This document shows positions 1 through 8,592 of a stretch of 35,557 bases of DNA, one piece after another. Position 1 is the first letter of the stretch; every line of letters begins with the position of its first letter. The position numbers and the translations under genes were made by a program. Under the pieces are notes generated by a model. That model was not told the origin of the DNA. It saw only the letters and a list, made by a program, of their open reading frames with translations, and made no database searches. Where the stretch lies: the NCBI GenBank assembly GCA_002435365.1, contig DJMM01000063.1, positions 1 through 35,557 of the forward strand, given 5' to 3'. Source of the stretch: Ignavibacteriales bacterium UBA6490 (lineage in GTDB: Bacteria; Bacteroidota; Ignavibacteria; Ignavibacteriales; Ignavibacteriaceae).

Positions 1-185
1 ACAATGTTTTTTCCCCTGAATACAATATTTTCAAAATAGCGGCCCTGTGCTGCAAGCACAGTATCTCCGTTTTGTGCTGAATCAATGGCTGCCTGAATCG
101 ACGAATAATCCTGGGGAACATTCAATACCGCCGCGGATAATTGCTGCATCATTAAAACGAAAAAGAATAATATTACCTGCTTCAT
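1..185 (-). CDS. Secreted right-handed beta-helix protein, N-terminal fragment
   Basis: The reverse strand opens with ATG at 185-183 and stays open to the window edge (61 complete codons). Residues 1-20 form a signal peptide (MKQVILFFFVLMMQQLSA). Next comes VPQDYSSIQAAIDSAQNGDT and then RYFENIVFRGKNI. This is the well-known first coil of pectate-lyase-like parallel beta-helix proteins, where VPxxYxTIQxAIDxAxxGDTV precedes the helical rungs. A purine-rich GCAGGA lies just upstream of the start. The rest of the protein, and any T9SS sorting domain, lies outside the window. In this lineage such proteins are usually exported cell-surface or extracellular proteins. The substrate cannot be told from this fragment. 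The family call is fairly firm; the function is unknown. Confidence 0.8.
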   Translation of the reverse strand, partial: MKQVILFFFVLMMQQLSAAVLNVPQDYSSIQAAIDSAQNGDTVLAAQGRYFENIVFRGKNI

Positions 186-330
186 ATTCCTGCTCTTTAA
201 AAGGTTTGCTGATAGGTTCTTTAATTGAGCACCAAATCTACGCGTTAAAAGATTATTGGCAAGTAAAAAAATAAAAATTGTGGGATGTTTTTTTTATACT
301 TGACAAACTTAATTCCTGGTTCCGGTATTG

Positions 331-999
331 CTATTTAATCAGAATCATTTTCCCGGTTTCGCTGTAGCTGCCCGATTTCAACCTGTAAATGTACGTACCG
401 CTGGGAAGATTCAGTGCACTAAAACTGACTTCATAAATACCCGGCTGTCTTACACCATTCACCAGGGTTGCTATTTCGTTTCCGGGCAGATCGTACACTT
501 TGAGTGTGGTATACCCGGTGTTCTTAACCGCATACCTTATTTTCGTTGTCGGATTAAACGGATTGGGATAGCTGGCATAAAGCGCATAAGTCCCGGGAAT
601 ATTATCAATGAGCTGATCACTGATACCGGTAACTGCTATATTTACAGTTGTCGATCCCCACTGTCTTGACGGGTTTTTGAAACCTGCGTTAACAGTATAG
701 GTCCCTGCGGAGGGCGCGGTAAGAATAAACGGATTGGAAGAAGTGCTGTTATTAACAGCCACAACATTATTTGCTGTATCTACAAGCTCGCCTGCAACAC
801 TTGCTGTTGTTCCCGATACCGTAATTTTTACCTGAAAGTTGCTAAGCACTTCAGCGGAAACAAGGCCCTGAACACTGGTGTGGCAGCTGGTGCCGGAACA
901 GCCCGGTGTGTCTCCATTAAAGCTGGGCTGTGTTTTTGTCGACATATTTATCACAAAAAAAGAAATTCCGACTATCAGAAGAAATATTGTTACTTTCAT
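331..999 (-). CDS. T9SS-sorted choice-of-anchor-V-like protein with CX4CH motif
   Basis: This 222-residue exported protein has a hydrophobic N-terminus (residues 3-18), a middle beta-rich domain and a C-terminal type IX sorting domain. The sorting domain starts near residue 138 (YPNPFNPTTKIRY) and ends in GKMILIK. Residues 34-40 read CSGTSCH, a C-X4-C-H pattern. Related choice-of-anchor V proteins usually carry a C-X2-C-H haem-c site at this place, so this may be a variant haem site. The following segment (QVKITVSG to TYTVNAGFKN) resembles the Reeler-like fold of that family. The start ATG has a good AGGAG ribosome site. It lies in a run of exported proteins on the same strand but with long spacers, so it is probably transcribed alone. 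Secretion is well supported; haem binding is inference. Confidence 0.8.
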   Translation of the reverse strand: MKVTIFLLIVGISFFVINMSTKTQPSFNGDTPGCSGTSCHTSVQGLVSAEVLSNFQVKITVSGTTASVAGELVDTANNVVAVNNSTSSNPFILTAPSAGTYTVNAGFKNPSRQWGSTTVNIAVTGISDQLIDNIPGTYALYASYPNPFNPTTKIRYAVKNTGYTTLKVYDLPGNEIATLVNGVRQPGIYEVSFSALNLPSGTYIYRLKSGSYSETGKMILIK

Positions 1000-1116
1000 A
1001 GTTTACTCCTTTTTATCGGCGGGAAATTACAGAAGAACCAAATACCTGGTATTGATTTGAATCATCAGCAGAATAAAAAGGGGGCGGGCAGCCATTATTT
1101 TTTGCGGAAAGGGCAG

Positions 1117-1152
1117 AAAGGGAACCGGGCGGATTTGCCGGTCCCCCTTTTT
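1117..1152 (-). terminator. Possible imperfect terminator after the propeller-like gene
   Basis: An imperfect hairpin pairs 1117-1128 with 1138-1152 (AAAGGGAACCGG against CCGGTCCCCCTTT, with one bulge). It lies about 30 bp beyond the stop of the minus-strand gene that ends at 1181. The T-run is clearer on the plus strand than on the minus strand, so the direction is uncertain. Confidence 0.35.
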
Positions 1153-1180
1153 AAGCTTGTAGAGTTTTGCGTACTTACGG

Positions 1181-2533
1181 TTATTTCAGAAGTACTATTT
1201 TTTTTACATCCTTGAATGATCCGGATTCAAAAGAACAGAAGTAAATACCTCCCGGAAGGCTGGAACCATCCCAGCTGATTTCATAACTACCGGCTGGTTT
1301 CTCTCCCTCACACAGGGTATTTATCAGGTTACCCAGGACGTCATAAATTTTCAGCGATATCTTTGAATCAAAGGGAACCTGATACCTGATTGTTGTGACG
1401 GGATTAAAGGGATTAGGGTAATTCTGATTTAAGGCAAATTCCCCGGGAAGATTTCCCTCACCGTTAACGCCGGTAATATTTTTATAGGCAACGATATTAT
1501 GTGCTGATATTCCTCCTGCCATTGTGAACTGACCGCCTATTATCAGGTCTGAGCCGTTTGGATATAAGAAAATAACTGGGCCATCTGTGCCTGCACCAAC
1601 ATTTTTCCATTCTGTGCCGTTCCATTTCATAATATAGTCTCCGGCATTTCCTGCACCGGACACAAATGTTCCGCCGGCATACAATTCACCGTTATATACT
1701 GCCATTGTATAAACCTGGCCGCCGCCGTAAATACCGCCGCCGACCGGAGACCATGACTGTCCGTTCCACTTCGCAATACTTTGCATTGCAGAACCGCCGG
1801 CATTATCAAACAGACCACCGGCATATAATTCGCCATTATACACAGAAAGCGCAGTTACTTTTCCATCCATTCCGGAGCCGAGAGCGCTCCAGGCTGAACC
1901 ATTCCATTTTGCAATCCGGTTTGCAGACACGCCGCCAGCCTCTACAAAATACCCTGATGCGATAAGGTCGCCGTTGTATAAACAAAGATCAGTAACTGTA
2001 AAATCCATTCCCCCGCCTACGCTATGCCAAAGTGATCCATCAAAACTTGCTATATATGGTGTCTCCTGGGGATACAGGGGACTGCCGCCTGCAGATCCAA
2101 ACCGGCCTCCCGCATAGAGCTGTCCGTTGTATGTTATCATTGCATTAACATAATCGCTCATTCCTATTCCATCGTTACCCAGACCGCTCCCGCAGGTAGT
2201 CCAGCTTCCATTATTATATCTGGCTGCATTGTTATACCAGTTATTCTCCGGTGTCAGAACCGTAAAAAATCCTCCTGCAAAGAGATTGCTGTTGAATATC
2301 CCGAAGGTATATACATCCATCAGCGCCAGCATTCCGCTTGACTTGTCGATCCAGTTGGATCCGTTCCAGGCATAAACCCCGCCTGATGCTGCAAAATAGG
2401 CGTTGTCAAAATAACAAATTGAGTTGACCGGGTAATTTAAGCCGTTTCCAAAACTAGTCCAGGTCTGGGCATTTACAATGCTGCCGACTGAAACAAAGAT
2501 CAGAAACCAGAGGATAAGAACAGACGCTTTCAT
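1181..2533 (-). CDS. T9SS-sorted secreted protein with beta-propeller-like repeats
   Basis: This 450-residue protein has a signal peptide (residues 1-22, ending SIVNAQ) and a long series of repeats of about 40-45 residues. Each repeat contains a YNGELYAGGxF strand followed by an IAKWNGxxW segment, typical of kelch/galactose-oxidase-like or delta-60-type propeller blades. The last 85 residues are a type IX sorting domain (NYPNPFNPVTTIRYQVP to VKKIVLLK). At least six repeat copies can be followed by eye between residues 60 and 345. There is no catalytic motif, so the protein is more likely a structural or binding surface protein than an enzyme. The ATG lacks a strong Shine-Dalgarno sequence, which is common in this phylum. 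Ligand unknown. Confidence 0.85.
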   Translation of the reverse strand: MKASVLILWFLIFVSVGSIVNAQTWTSFGNGLNYPVNSICYFDNAYFAASGGVYAWNGSNWIDKSSGMLALMDVYTFGIFNSNLFAGGFFTVLTPENNWYNNAARYNNGSWTTCGSGLGNDGIGMSDYVNAMITYNGQLYAGGRFGSAGGSPLYPQETPYIASFDGSLWHSVGGGMDFTVTDLCLYNGDLIASGYFVEAGGVSANRIAKWNGSAWSALGSGMDGKVTALSVYNGELYAGGLFDNAGGSAMQSIAKWNGQSWSPVGGGIYGGGQVYTMAVYNGELYAGGTFVSGAGNAGDYIMKWNGTEWKNVGAGTDGPVIFLYPNGSDLIIGGQFTMAGGISAHNIVAYKNITGVNGEGNLPGEFALNQNYPNPFNPVTTIRYQVPFDSKISLKIYDVLGNLINTLCEGEKPAGSYEISWDGSSLPGGIYFCSFESGSFKDVKKIVLLK

Positions 2534-2678
2534 CTTAAGAATCCAAAATAATTTAAAAAATAGTTACTGGACAAACTTAATAAACTTGCAAATCATTTTT
2601 GACTCTACGTCTTTTATATAAAAATTTTTTTATGGCAGGAAGAGGAAATGGAAATGGAATCAGGATGGCATAAATAAG

Positions 2679-2706
2679 AACTGCTCCCGTTAAAACAGGA
2701 GCAGTT
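2679..2706 (-). terminator. Intrinsic terminator of the subtilase gene
   Basis: A hairpin with a 9-bp perfect stem (AACTGCTCC at 2679-2687, GGAGCAGTT at 2698-2706) lies 12 bp past the subtilase stop codon. On the minus strand it is followed by a T-rich tract (CTTATTTATG). Confidence 0.65.
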
Positions 2707-2717
2707 ATAAATAATAA

Positions 2718-4910
2718 TTATTTAGAGAGAATCATCTTAAGTGTTTTTGTATAATTCCCGCTCTGAAGCGTGTAAAAATAAACACCGCTGTTCAGGTTTG
2801 TACCGTCAAATGTTGTGGTATGGGTACCTGCTTTCATATCCTGGTTTACAAGACTGCGTACCTTTTCGCCAAGCATATTATAAACATTTAAGCTGACCAT
2901 TCCGTCCTCCGGAACCGAGTACTTTATTAAGGTTGCCGGGTTGAAGGGATTAGGATAATTCTGTTCAATGCTGAACTCAACAGGATTAGCTGCTTCAACG
3001 CTGACGGATTGAGAATATTTAAAGGTACCGTCGAAATCAATCTGCTTCAGTCGATAAACATAAAAGCCCGGAGTTACTTGATCAGTAAACGAATACGGGC
3101 TGGTTCTTGTGGTTGTTCCTTTACCGGGAACAAACCCGATTATGTTTTTACTGCCAAACGATTCTCTTTCAATCTCAAATCCTTTGTTATTTGTTTCCGT
3201 GGCTGTCATCCAGGAAAGGGTAATTGTTCCCTGGTTAACGCTGGCTCCGAACGAAACCAGTTCAACAGGAATTTCAGTTCTAACCATCTGTATGGCATCC
3301 CAAGCATTTACGCGGCCGGCACCATACCTGTTGTCTTTTCCCGCAGCACCTTTTTCCACTGCGGTCAGCTGCATTATTCTGCTGACATCGGAAGGCGTTA
3401 GCTGATTATTTACGCCAAGCATCAATGCGGCAACTCCCGCAAGGTGCGGGGTTGCTCCGGATGTTCCGCTGAACGATTGATAGCCGCCGCCGGGGGCAGT
3501 TGATGTTGTGTTGTTTCCGGGAGCAGCAACATCAGGCTTAATGAGACCCATTGATCCGGGAATAGTTTCATAAGGGTAATCCTGATATTGAGAGGGCATT
3601 ACATAAGGGTATTCAGGGTGCACCTGCTGTATGTTCTCCCAGGTTGCCGGTCCATATGGTGAGCTTGATACGATAAGATCGGTAGTTGCATACACATTTG
3701 CAGAGCCTATTACAGAGCTGTACCCGCCGGCAAGAGTCTGATCGGGATGCAGCCAGGGGCCGGGGCAATTTCCGGGAGCAGAAATATTGAACGGAATCGG
3801 AGCTCCTGTGAGATAAGTTCCATCATTGCTGGTTGAATTTGTGTGAACCACTCCTGCAGCCAGCTCAACATCCGTCATCTGGCGGAACATTGGATAATTA
3901 GGCTTTGGATTAAAATACCATTTGTAGCTCAGGGAGCTTGTAATTACGTCAACCCCTTTGTCAATTGCGTACTGCTGGGCTGCCCAGTACTGCGATTCCC
4001 CCGCCGGCTTTAAGATAATAAGTTTTGCTCCGGGTGCCACGCCTGTTTGTGTACCGTTGGTTCCATAGCCGGCAACAATTCCGCTGGTTGCAGTACCATG
4101 AGACGCACCATTACTGGGATCATTGTCGTTTGATTCATAATCCCACCCGATAAAATCATCTATAAGACCATTGCCGTCGTTATCCACACCGTTTATATCG
4201 CCGGGATCATAAACGTAGGCAGAGCCGTTCCAGATAATTGTTTTACCGTTTCCATTAAAATCCTCGCCTAAATTATTCCATATATTATTAACGAGGTCAG
4301 GGTGTTTCCAGTCGGTTCCGGTATCAATATTCCCCACAAGAATTCCCTGGCCGCTGTCCCCTGCTGCCCAAACCTGGACCGCATTTATAAGAACCAGCCC
4401 CGCCTGGGGGGCGAGTGTCGGTTCCAGTCTTAGTCCATATTTGTCGTTTCTTTCGGTTATGCCTTCATCGTCAACCAGCATGGACTGGGGAAATCTGGCA
4501 TCATAATAAACCATCTCAATTTCAGGGAAATCAGCAACAACTGATCTGATTATGTCCCCGCTGGCTTCAAAAGCAATAATATTCAATGCCCATATCTGGT
4601 TTATATTGTGAACCAGCTTTTGGGAGCGGAAATGATTCAGTTTCTGAAAAAGGTTTGCCTGTTTTTCGTATGCAAATTCTTTCAGTATTCTAACCACTTC
4701 TTTCTGCTTTTCTTTCTTTGGAAGTGTGCCCGTAAGATTTTCAAGGTAATCCAGCGGCAGCCTATCCTTAAGAACCGCATAAACCGGCAGGGTTTTTACA
4801 GATGTTTCACCCAGCTTCTGTTCCAGGAAATAATGGATTTTTGAACTTTGGGCGGATAGGGCCACGGGCAAGGATAATACAAGAACCATAATCAGAAAAT
4901 ATTGTTTCAT
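2718..4910 (-). CDS. Subtilisin-like (S8) serine protease with T9SS sorting domain
   Basis: This 730-residue secreted protease has a signal peptide (1-20) and an I9-like propeptide region (about 30-140). The S8 catalytic domain follows, with Asp196 (GNIDTGTD), His271 (ASHGTATSGI) and the nucleophile Ser484 (SGTSGATPHLAG). An Asp/Asn-rich insert (DINGVDNDGNGLIDDF, about 238-253) looks like a calcium-binding loop. A fibronectin-like linker follows (about 555-640). The sorting domain starts near residue 645 (NYPNPFNPATLIKYSVP) and ends TLKMILSK. All triad residues are present, so it should be active. GTSGATP replaces the commoner GTSMATP. The start has an AGGAGTAG ribosome site. It is probably exported by the type IX system and then surface-attached or released; the substrate is unknown. 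Confidence 0.95.
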   Translation of the reverse strand: MKQYFLIMVLVLSLPVALSAQSSKIHYFLEQKLGETSVKTLPVYAVLKDRLPLDYLENLTGTLPKKEKQKEVVRILKEFAYEKQANLFQKLNHFRSQKLVHNINQIWALNIIAFEASGDIIRSVVADFPEIEMVYYDARFPQSMLVDDEGITERNDKYGLRLEPTLAPQAGLVLINAVQVWAAGDSGQGILVGNIDTGTDWKHPDLVNNIWNNLGEDFNGNGKTIIWNGSAYVYDPGDINGVDNDGNGLIDDFIGWDYESNDNDPSNGASHGTATSGIVAGYGTNGTQTGVAPGAKLIILKPAGESQYWAAQQYAIDKGVDVITSSLSYKWYFNPKPNYPMFRQMTDVELAAGVVHTNSTSNDGTYLTGAPIPFNISAPGNCPGPWLHPDQTLAGGYSSVIGSANVYATTDLIVSSSPYGPATWENIQQVHPEYPYVMPSQYQDYPYETIPGSMGLIKPDVAAPGNNTTSTAPGGGYQSFSGTSGATPHLAGVAALMLGVNNQLTPSDVSRIMQLTAVEKGAAGKDNRYGAGRVNAWDAIQMVRTEIPVELVSFGASVNQGTITLSWMTATETNNKGFEIERESFGSKNIIGFVPGKGTTTRTSPYSFTDQVTPGFYVYRLKQIDFDGTFKYSQSVSVEAANPVEFSIEQNYPNPFNPATLIKYSVPEDGMVSLNVYNMLGEKVRSLVNQDMKAGTHTTTFDGTNLNSGVYFYTLQSGNYTKTLKMILSK

Positions 4911-5040
4911 ATATACTACTCCTAAAATATTGATAGAAATAAAACCTTTATATTAACCTTAGAGACTGGCTAAATTGCGAGTGATAAAATTTTGTGGTTA
5001 CAATTTAATATAATTTCAATTATTTCACACAAAAAAATAA

Positions 5041-5075
5041 AAAAGGCTGTCAGTTTATTCTGACAGCCTTTTTTT
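5041..5075 (-). terminator. Strong intrinsic terminator after the RlpA-like gene
   Basis: There is a 13-bp perfect stem (5041-5053 with 5060-5072) and a 6-nt TTTATT loop, flanked by A-runs on the left and T-runs on the right. It could stop transcription in both directions. It lies about 20 bp past the stop of the RlpA-like gene. Confidence 0.85.
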
Positions 5076-5092
5076 CTTGAAAAAGGAAGCAC

Positions 5093-5584
5093 TCAGTTAA
5101 GTGAAATTACAGGGAAGTTCACTCCTTTCAGAGCCAACTGCTCAACCCTTACTTTTGCAACACCTTTCTGAACCATCCCCAGCGCGGAGGCTGATGCTTT
5201 TGAAAGATCCAGCTCTCTGCCATGAATATATGGTCCCCGGTCATTAATCCTTACAATAACAGATAATTCGTTATCCGGATTTGTAACCCTTAAAAGCGTT
5301 CCAAATCTAAGATTCTTATGGGCCGCTGTAAATGCCATCTGGTTGTAGATTTCGCCATTAGCGGTTTTCCGGCCATGGAATTTTCTTCCATACCAGCTGG
5401 CAACCATTTCTCCCTTATCAACATATTTTATAATTGAAGCATTGAAATTGTTTACTTCTTCATTAACTGTAATTTCGCTTTCATTATTTGCCGGTACACT
5501 GTTTTCAGATTCTTTAGTCATAATAGTAAAGCCCGCCAGCAAAATCATAACTGCAATTATGAAGGCCTTAGTTAATGATCTCAA
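5093..5584 (-). CDS. RlpA-like double-psi beta-barrel protein
   Basis: This 163-residue protein has an N-terminal membrane/signal segment (residues 7-21). Its C-terminal RlpA-type double-psi beta-barrel reads VASWYGRKFHGRKTANGEIY, then MAFTAAHKNLRFGT, VRINDRGPYIHGRELDLS and ASALGM. These blocks are diagnostic of RlpA-like septal/rare lipoproteins, some of which cleave denuded peptidoglycan. No SPOR domain is present and no lipobox is clear, so this is a minimal version probably anchored by an uncleaved or cleaved signal. The start is TTG at 5584, supported by a GAGGTG ribosome site five bases upstream. A strong terminator follows it. Family call is firm; lytic activity is not established for minimal members like this one. 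Confidence 0.9.
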   Translation of the reverse strand: MRSLTKAFIIAVMILLAGFTIMTKESENSVPANNESEITVNEEVNNFNASIIKYVDKGEMVASWYGRKFHGRKTANGEIYNQMAFTAAHKNLRFGTLLRVTNPDNELSVIVRINDRGPYIHGRELDLSKASASALGMVQKGVAKVRVEQLALKGVNFPVISLN

Positions 5585-5735
5585 ATAACACCTCGCTGAT
5601 TGTGAAAAAATACGAGTTTATACATACCAAAATTATTTTAAACAGCCGGATTCTGCAACATTCTGGATTACATGGGGGGATACCTCACAAATAAGACGAA
5701 TATTCGACCAAATGTGTTTGTTGGTCGGTTTTTCT

Positions 5736-6845
5736 CTATTTCAACAGCGTCATCTTGCCCGAAAGCATTCTTTGCCCATCATTAACAGTATAAACATAAA
5801 CCCCCGAGGGAAGGGAGGAGCCGTTAAATGTAATAACATTTATTCCGGCTGAACAGTGCTTAATAATTGGCGGCGCAGCAACAGAGCCGTTGATGCTATA
5901 AACCGTAATTTTCACTGCTCCGGGTTTAGACAGAGAAAAACTTAGATTAGTTGACGGATTAAAGGGATTTGGAAAATTTTGCTTAAGTGAAAAAGTGGTT
6001 ATTCTGCCTGGTTCTTCAATAACATCCGTAATCAGGGAGGGTTTCCCGGCAGTCACCCAGGCAGAATAGATAATAGAAGCCAGGAAATCTGAGGCATTCT
6101 TGAATAGGGCGGTTGTAAATCCGCTGGTAAATTCCCACATTTTAAGGTAATATAGGTCGCTGGTCGTATTCCCGGCAGCAGTTTTTGCCGCCAGATCGGC
6201 GCTCAGCAGGGAATCCTTGTATAAGTAATTATTATAAATGAATAAAAAGACATACTCTGAAATATTGGGAATAAACAGGGCCGTGTCAGAGCTATAATTG
6301 ATCTGGGTATAATATCTGTTAATCATCGATGATTCATACCGCGAATGAATCCCGGTCTGGCCTGTGTACTGCCCGTTATAATTTCTTGTTATATGAAGAG
6401 GCATGTGTGCGTCGGCCACATAATGACCCAGATCTGCTGCAAACAGAACTGCTTTGGTCCAATCTTTCCTGGTGAACGATTGTAACAATGAATCATAAGC
6501 AGCAATAATTGCCCAGGGAAGAATTCCCTGATCCATAACAAAATTCAGCCCATGCAATGCAACAGCAGAATCGAAGCTATGCGGAATATGGCCCGATGAG
6601 ATGAATTCCGGATAATTATCTATATCAATATAATGCTTGGGCCCTTCGGTCGGATCAGTGCTTTTGCGGTCATCCGCATCGGAAGCATGCTGTTCAAGAA
6701 GAGATTGCCATACCTGAAACTGGGCCATTTCTCCGGAGAATGAATAAACTGCAGTTTTATTTATTATTTTATGTCCATTGTATCCCCAGCCGCAAAAGAC
6801 AACAGCTGCAGAAACAATCAAAACTATATGTAAAAGCCGCTTCAT
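5736..6845 (-). CDS. Zinc-dependent phospholipase C / S1-P1 nuclease-like enzyme, T9SS-sorted
   Basis: This 369-residue exported enzyme would have Trp20 as its mature N-terminus after signal cleavage, matching the family use of an N-terminal Trp as a zinc ligand. Other ligands can be placed: His25 (GYNGH), Asp56 or Asp58, His71 (KHYIDID), the His141-x3-Asp145-x5-His151 block (LGHYVADAHMPLH), and His167-x3-Glu171 (GIHSRYE). The last ligand is Glu, as in Bacillus cereus phospholipase C, where P1 nuclease has Asp. The final residues are a sorting domain (NFPNPFNPSTNLSF to GKMTLLK). The closest known annotation is zinc-dependent phospholipase C family. Substrate (phospholipid or nucleic acid) cannot be fixed from sequence. 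It is likely a single-gene transcript, divergent from the MATE gene. Confidence 0.88.
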   Translation of the reverse strand: MKRLLHIVLIVSAAVVFCGWGYNGHKIINKTAVYSFSGEMAQFQVWQSLLEQHASDADDRKSTDPTEGPKHYIDIDNYPEFISSGHIPHSFDSAVALHGLNFVMDQGILPWAIIAAYDSLLQSFTRKDWTKAVLFAADLGHYVADAHMPLHITRNYNGQYTGQTGIHSRYESSMINRYYTQINYSSDTALFIPNISEYVFLFIYNNYLYKDSLLSADLAAKTAAGNTTSDLYYLKMWEFTSGFTTALFKNASDFLASIIYSAWVTAGKPSLITDVIEEPGRITTFSLKQNFPNPFNPSTNLSFSLSKPGAVKITVYSINGSVAAPPIIKHCSAGINVITFNGSSLPSGVYVYTVNDGQRMLSGKMTLLK

Positions 6846-7025
6846 AAATAATTATTCTTTTAAAATAAAAATAGCAAAGTAACGGCTTTCCCCAAAGAAT
6901 TATTATCTCATTGAAAACAATTGCTGTTTGAGAGAAAGCAAAACAAAAGACTTCAGTACAGAGTCTAAAGATCACAATAACTGCTTCCGCCCCTGAATCC
7001 TGCCACTGATTCAACCGGTATTTGT

Positions 7026-7033
7026 TAAATTTG
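7026..7033 (+). promoter_or_regulatory. Candidate Bacteroidota-type -7 promoter element for the MATE gene
   Basis: TAAATTTG at 7026-7033 matches the Bacteroidota -7 consensus TAnnTTTG exactly. It lies 25 bp before the TTG start, leaving room for a short leader carrying AGGAG at 7046-7050. I could not place a convincing -33 TTG, so this is a suggestion only. Confidence 0.4.
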
Positions 7034-7058
7034 CCTTTTAAAATCAGGAGTCGGTTAT

Positions 7059-8447
7059 TTGATAAAGAAAACCTGGCAATTAATCAGACTAGCCGTCCGG
7101 GGCGATGAATCTGATATTGTGGAAGGAAATATTGACCGTGCAATAATTCTGCTTGCCATTCCCATGATGCTGGAGATGGTGATGGAGTCTTTGTTCGCGG
7201 TTGTTGATATCTTTTTTGTAAGCCGGCTGGGGGTAAATGCTATTGCGGCAGTCGGGTTAACTGAATCAATGCTAACCATTATTTATTCGGTGGGAATAGG
7301 TCTGGCCATGGGAACTACCGCTCTTGTGGCACGAAGAACTGGCGAAAAAGATCTGCGTGGAGCCTCAATTGCCGGGACACATTCAATATATATAGCGCTT
7401 ACAGCCTCAATTATCATTGGTGCTGCCGGTGTCTTGCTATCAGAAGATATTTTAAGGCTGATGGGTGCAGATAAGGATGTAATAACCGAGGGCATCGGAT
7501 TTACCCGGCTGATGCTGGGTTTTAACTTTATAATTATGCTCCTGTTTCTTATTAATGGAATTTTCCGCGGGGCGGGCGACGCTGCCCTTGCCATGCGTTC
7601 ATTGTGGATAGCGAACGGAATAAATTTAATTCTTGATCCCGCTTTAATTTTCGGAATTGGTCCAATTCCACAGATGGGGATAGAGGGGGCGGCTCTGGCA
7701 ACTATAATCGGGCGGGCTAGCGGCGTTGTATATCAATCATATCATCTCTCCAGGGCAAAGGGTATAATAAAAATCTGTAAAGGCGACTGGCTTTTGCGGC
7801 CAGGCATTATCAAGAAGCTTCTTTTTCTGTCGGCTGGCGGGGCCGGTCAGTTTTTAATCGGATCAGCCAGCTGGATATTTTTAATGCGGATGATCTCCGG
7901 CTTTGGAAGTGCTGCCCTGGCAGGATATACAATAGCTATCAGAGTAATTATTTTTTCACTCCTGCCGGCTTGGGGAATTTCAAACGCTGCGGCAACTATG
8001 GTCGGCCAGAATCTGGGTGCAAAGCAGCCGGAGAGGGCAGAAAAATCTGTCTGGCGAACCGGCTATATCAATATGATATATATGGGTGCGGTGATGGTTG
8101 TATATTTAATATTTTCACAGCAGATCATCGCTTTGTTTACGGACGAAACAGTAGTCCTGCAGTATGCTGCCAGCTGCCTTACCATACTTTCGTACGGATA
8201 TATTTTTTACGCATACGGAATGGTAATTATCCAGTCATTTAACGGGTCCGGGGATACCAAGACCCCAACGATAATTAATTTTTTTGTCTACTGGCTGTTC
8301 CAGATACCGCTTGCTTATTTCCTGTCAACATATTTATCGACCGGACCGGAGGGAGTTTTCTGGGCAATAACGGTTGCCGAATCTGTTCTGACAATAACGG
8401 CATACTTTGTTTTCCGCGGAGGAAAATGGAAAACAGTTGATATTTAA
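7059..8447 (+). CDS. MATE family multidrug/cation efflux transporter
   Basis: This 462-residue membrane protein has about twelve hydrophobic spans in two similar halves. It begins its first span with AIILLAIPMMLEMVMESLF, the typical MATE entry (PxxxxxxxxSL). Other family marks are VALGxxTx-like loops (GLAMGTTALVARRTGEKD, about 83-100) and the second-half equivalent WGISNAAATMVGQNLGAKQ (about 306-324). MATE proteins sit in the cytoplasmic membrane and export drugs or metabolites in exchange for Na+ or H+. The start is TTG at 7059, chosen because AGGAG lies eight bases upstream and no ATG fits better. The gene lies alone between a divergent secreted enzyme and an acyl-CoA synthetase-like gene 145 bp downstream; no substrate is suggested by context. 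Confidence 0.93.
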   Translation: MIKKTWQLIRLAVRGDESDIVEGNIDRAIILLAIPMMLEMVMESLFAVVDIFFVSRLGVNAIAAVGLTESMLTIIYSVGIGLAMGTTALVARRTGEKDLRGASIAGTHSIYIALTASIIIGAAGVLLSEDILRLMGADKDVITEGIGFTRLMLGFNFIIMLLFLINGIFRGAGDAALAMRSLWIANGINLILDPALIFGIGPIPQMGIEGAALATIIGRASGVVYQSYHLSRAKGIIKICKGDWLLRPGIIKKLLFLSAGGAGQFLIGSASWIFLMRMISGFGSAALAGYTIAIRVIIFSLLPAWGISNAAATMVGQNLGAKQPERAEKSVWRTGYINMIYMGAVMVVYLIFSQQIIALFTDETVVLQYAASCLTILSYGYIFYAYGMVIIQSFNGSGDTKTPTIINFFVYWLFQIPLAYFLSTYLSTGPEGVFWAITVAESVLTITAYFVFRGGKWKTVDI

Positions 8448-8592
8448 TAACCGAAGACTGCGAATAGCTTCAGTAAGTCCTTGCAAACCCACTGTTTATT
8501 TTATTAAAGCCTAACTGGTTTTTTACAAAAACCTGATTTATTTTAATAACAAGAGTGACTATCTTAAGCTATTATATTTTTCAGGATTTAAG

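Noticed and set aside
5736..6845. Pure S1/P1 nuclease annotation
   Set aside because: The last zinc ligand is Glu and the residue spacings match zinc-dependent phospholipase C at least as well, so the call was kept dual.
8517..8533. Hairpin GGTTTTT-TAC-AAAAACC after the MATE gene
   Set aside because: Almost all A-T pairs and no proper T-run; could be chance.
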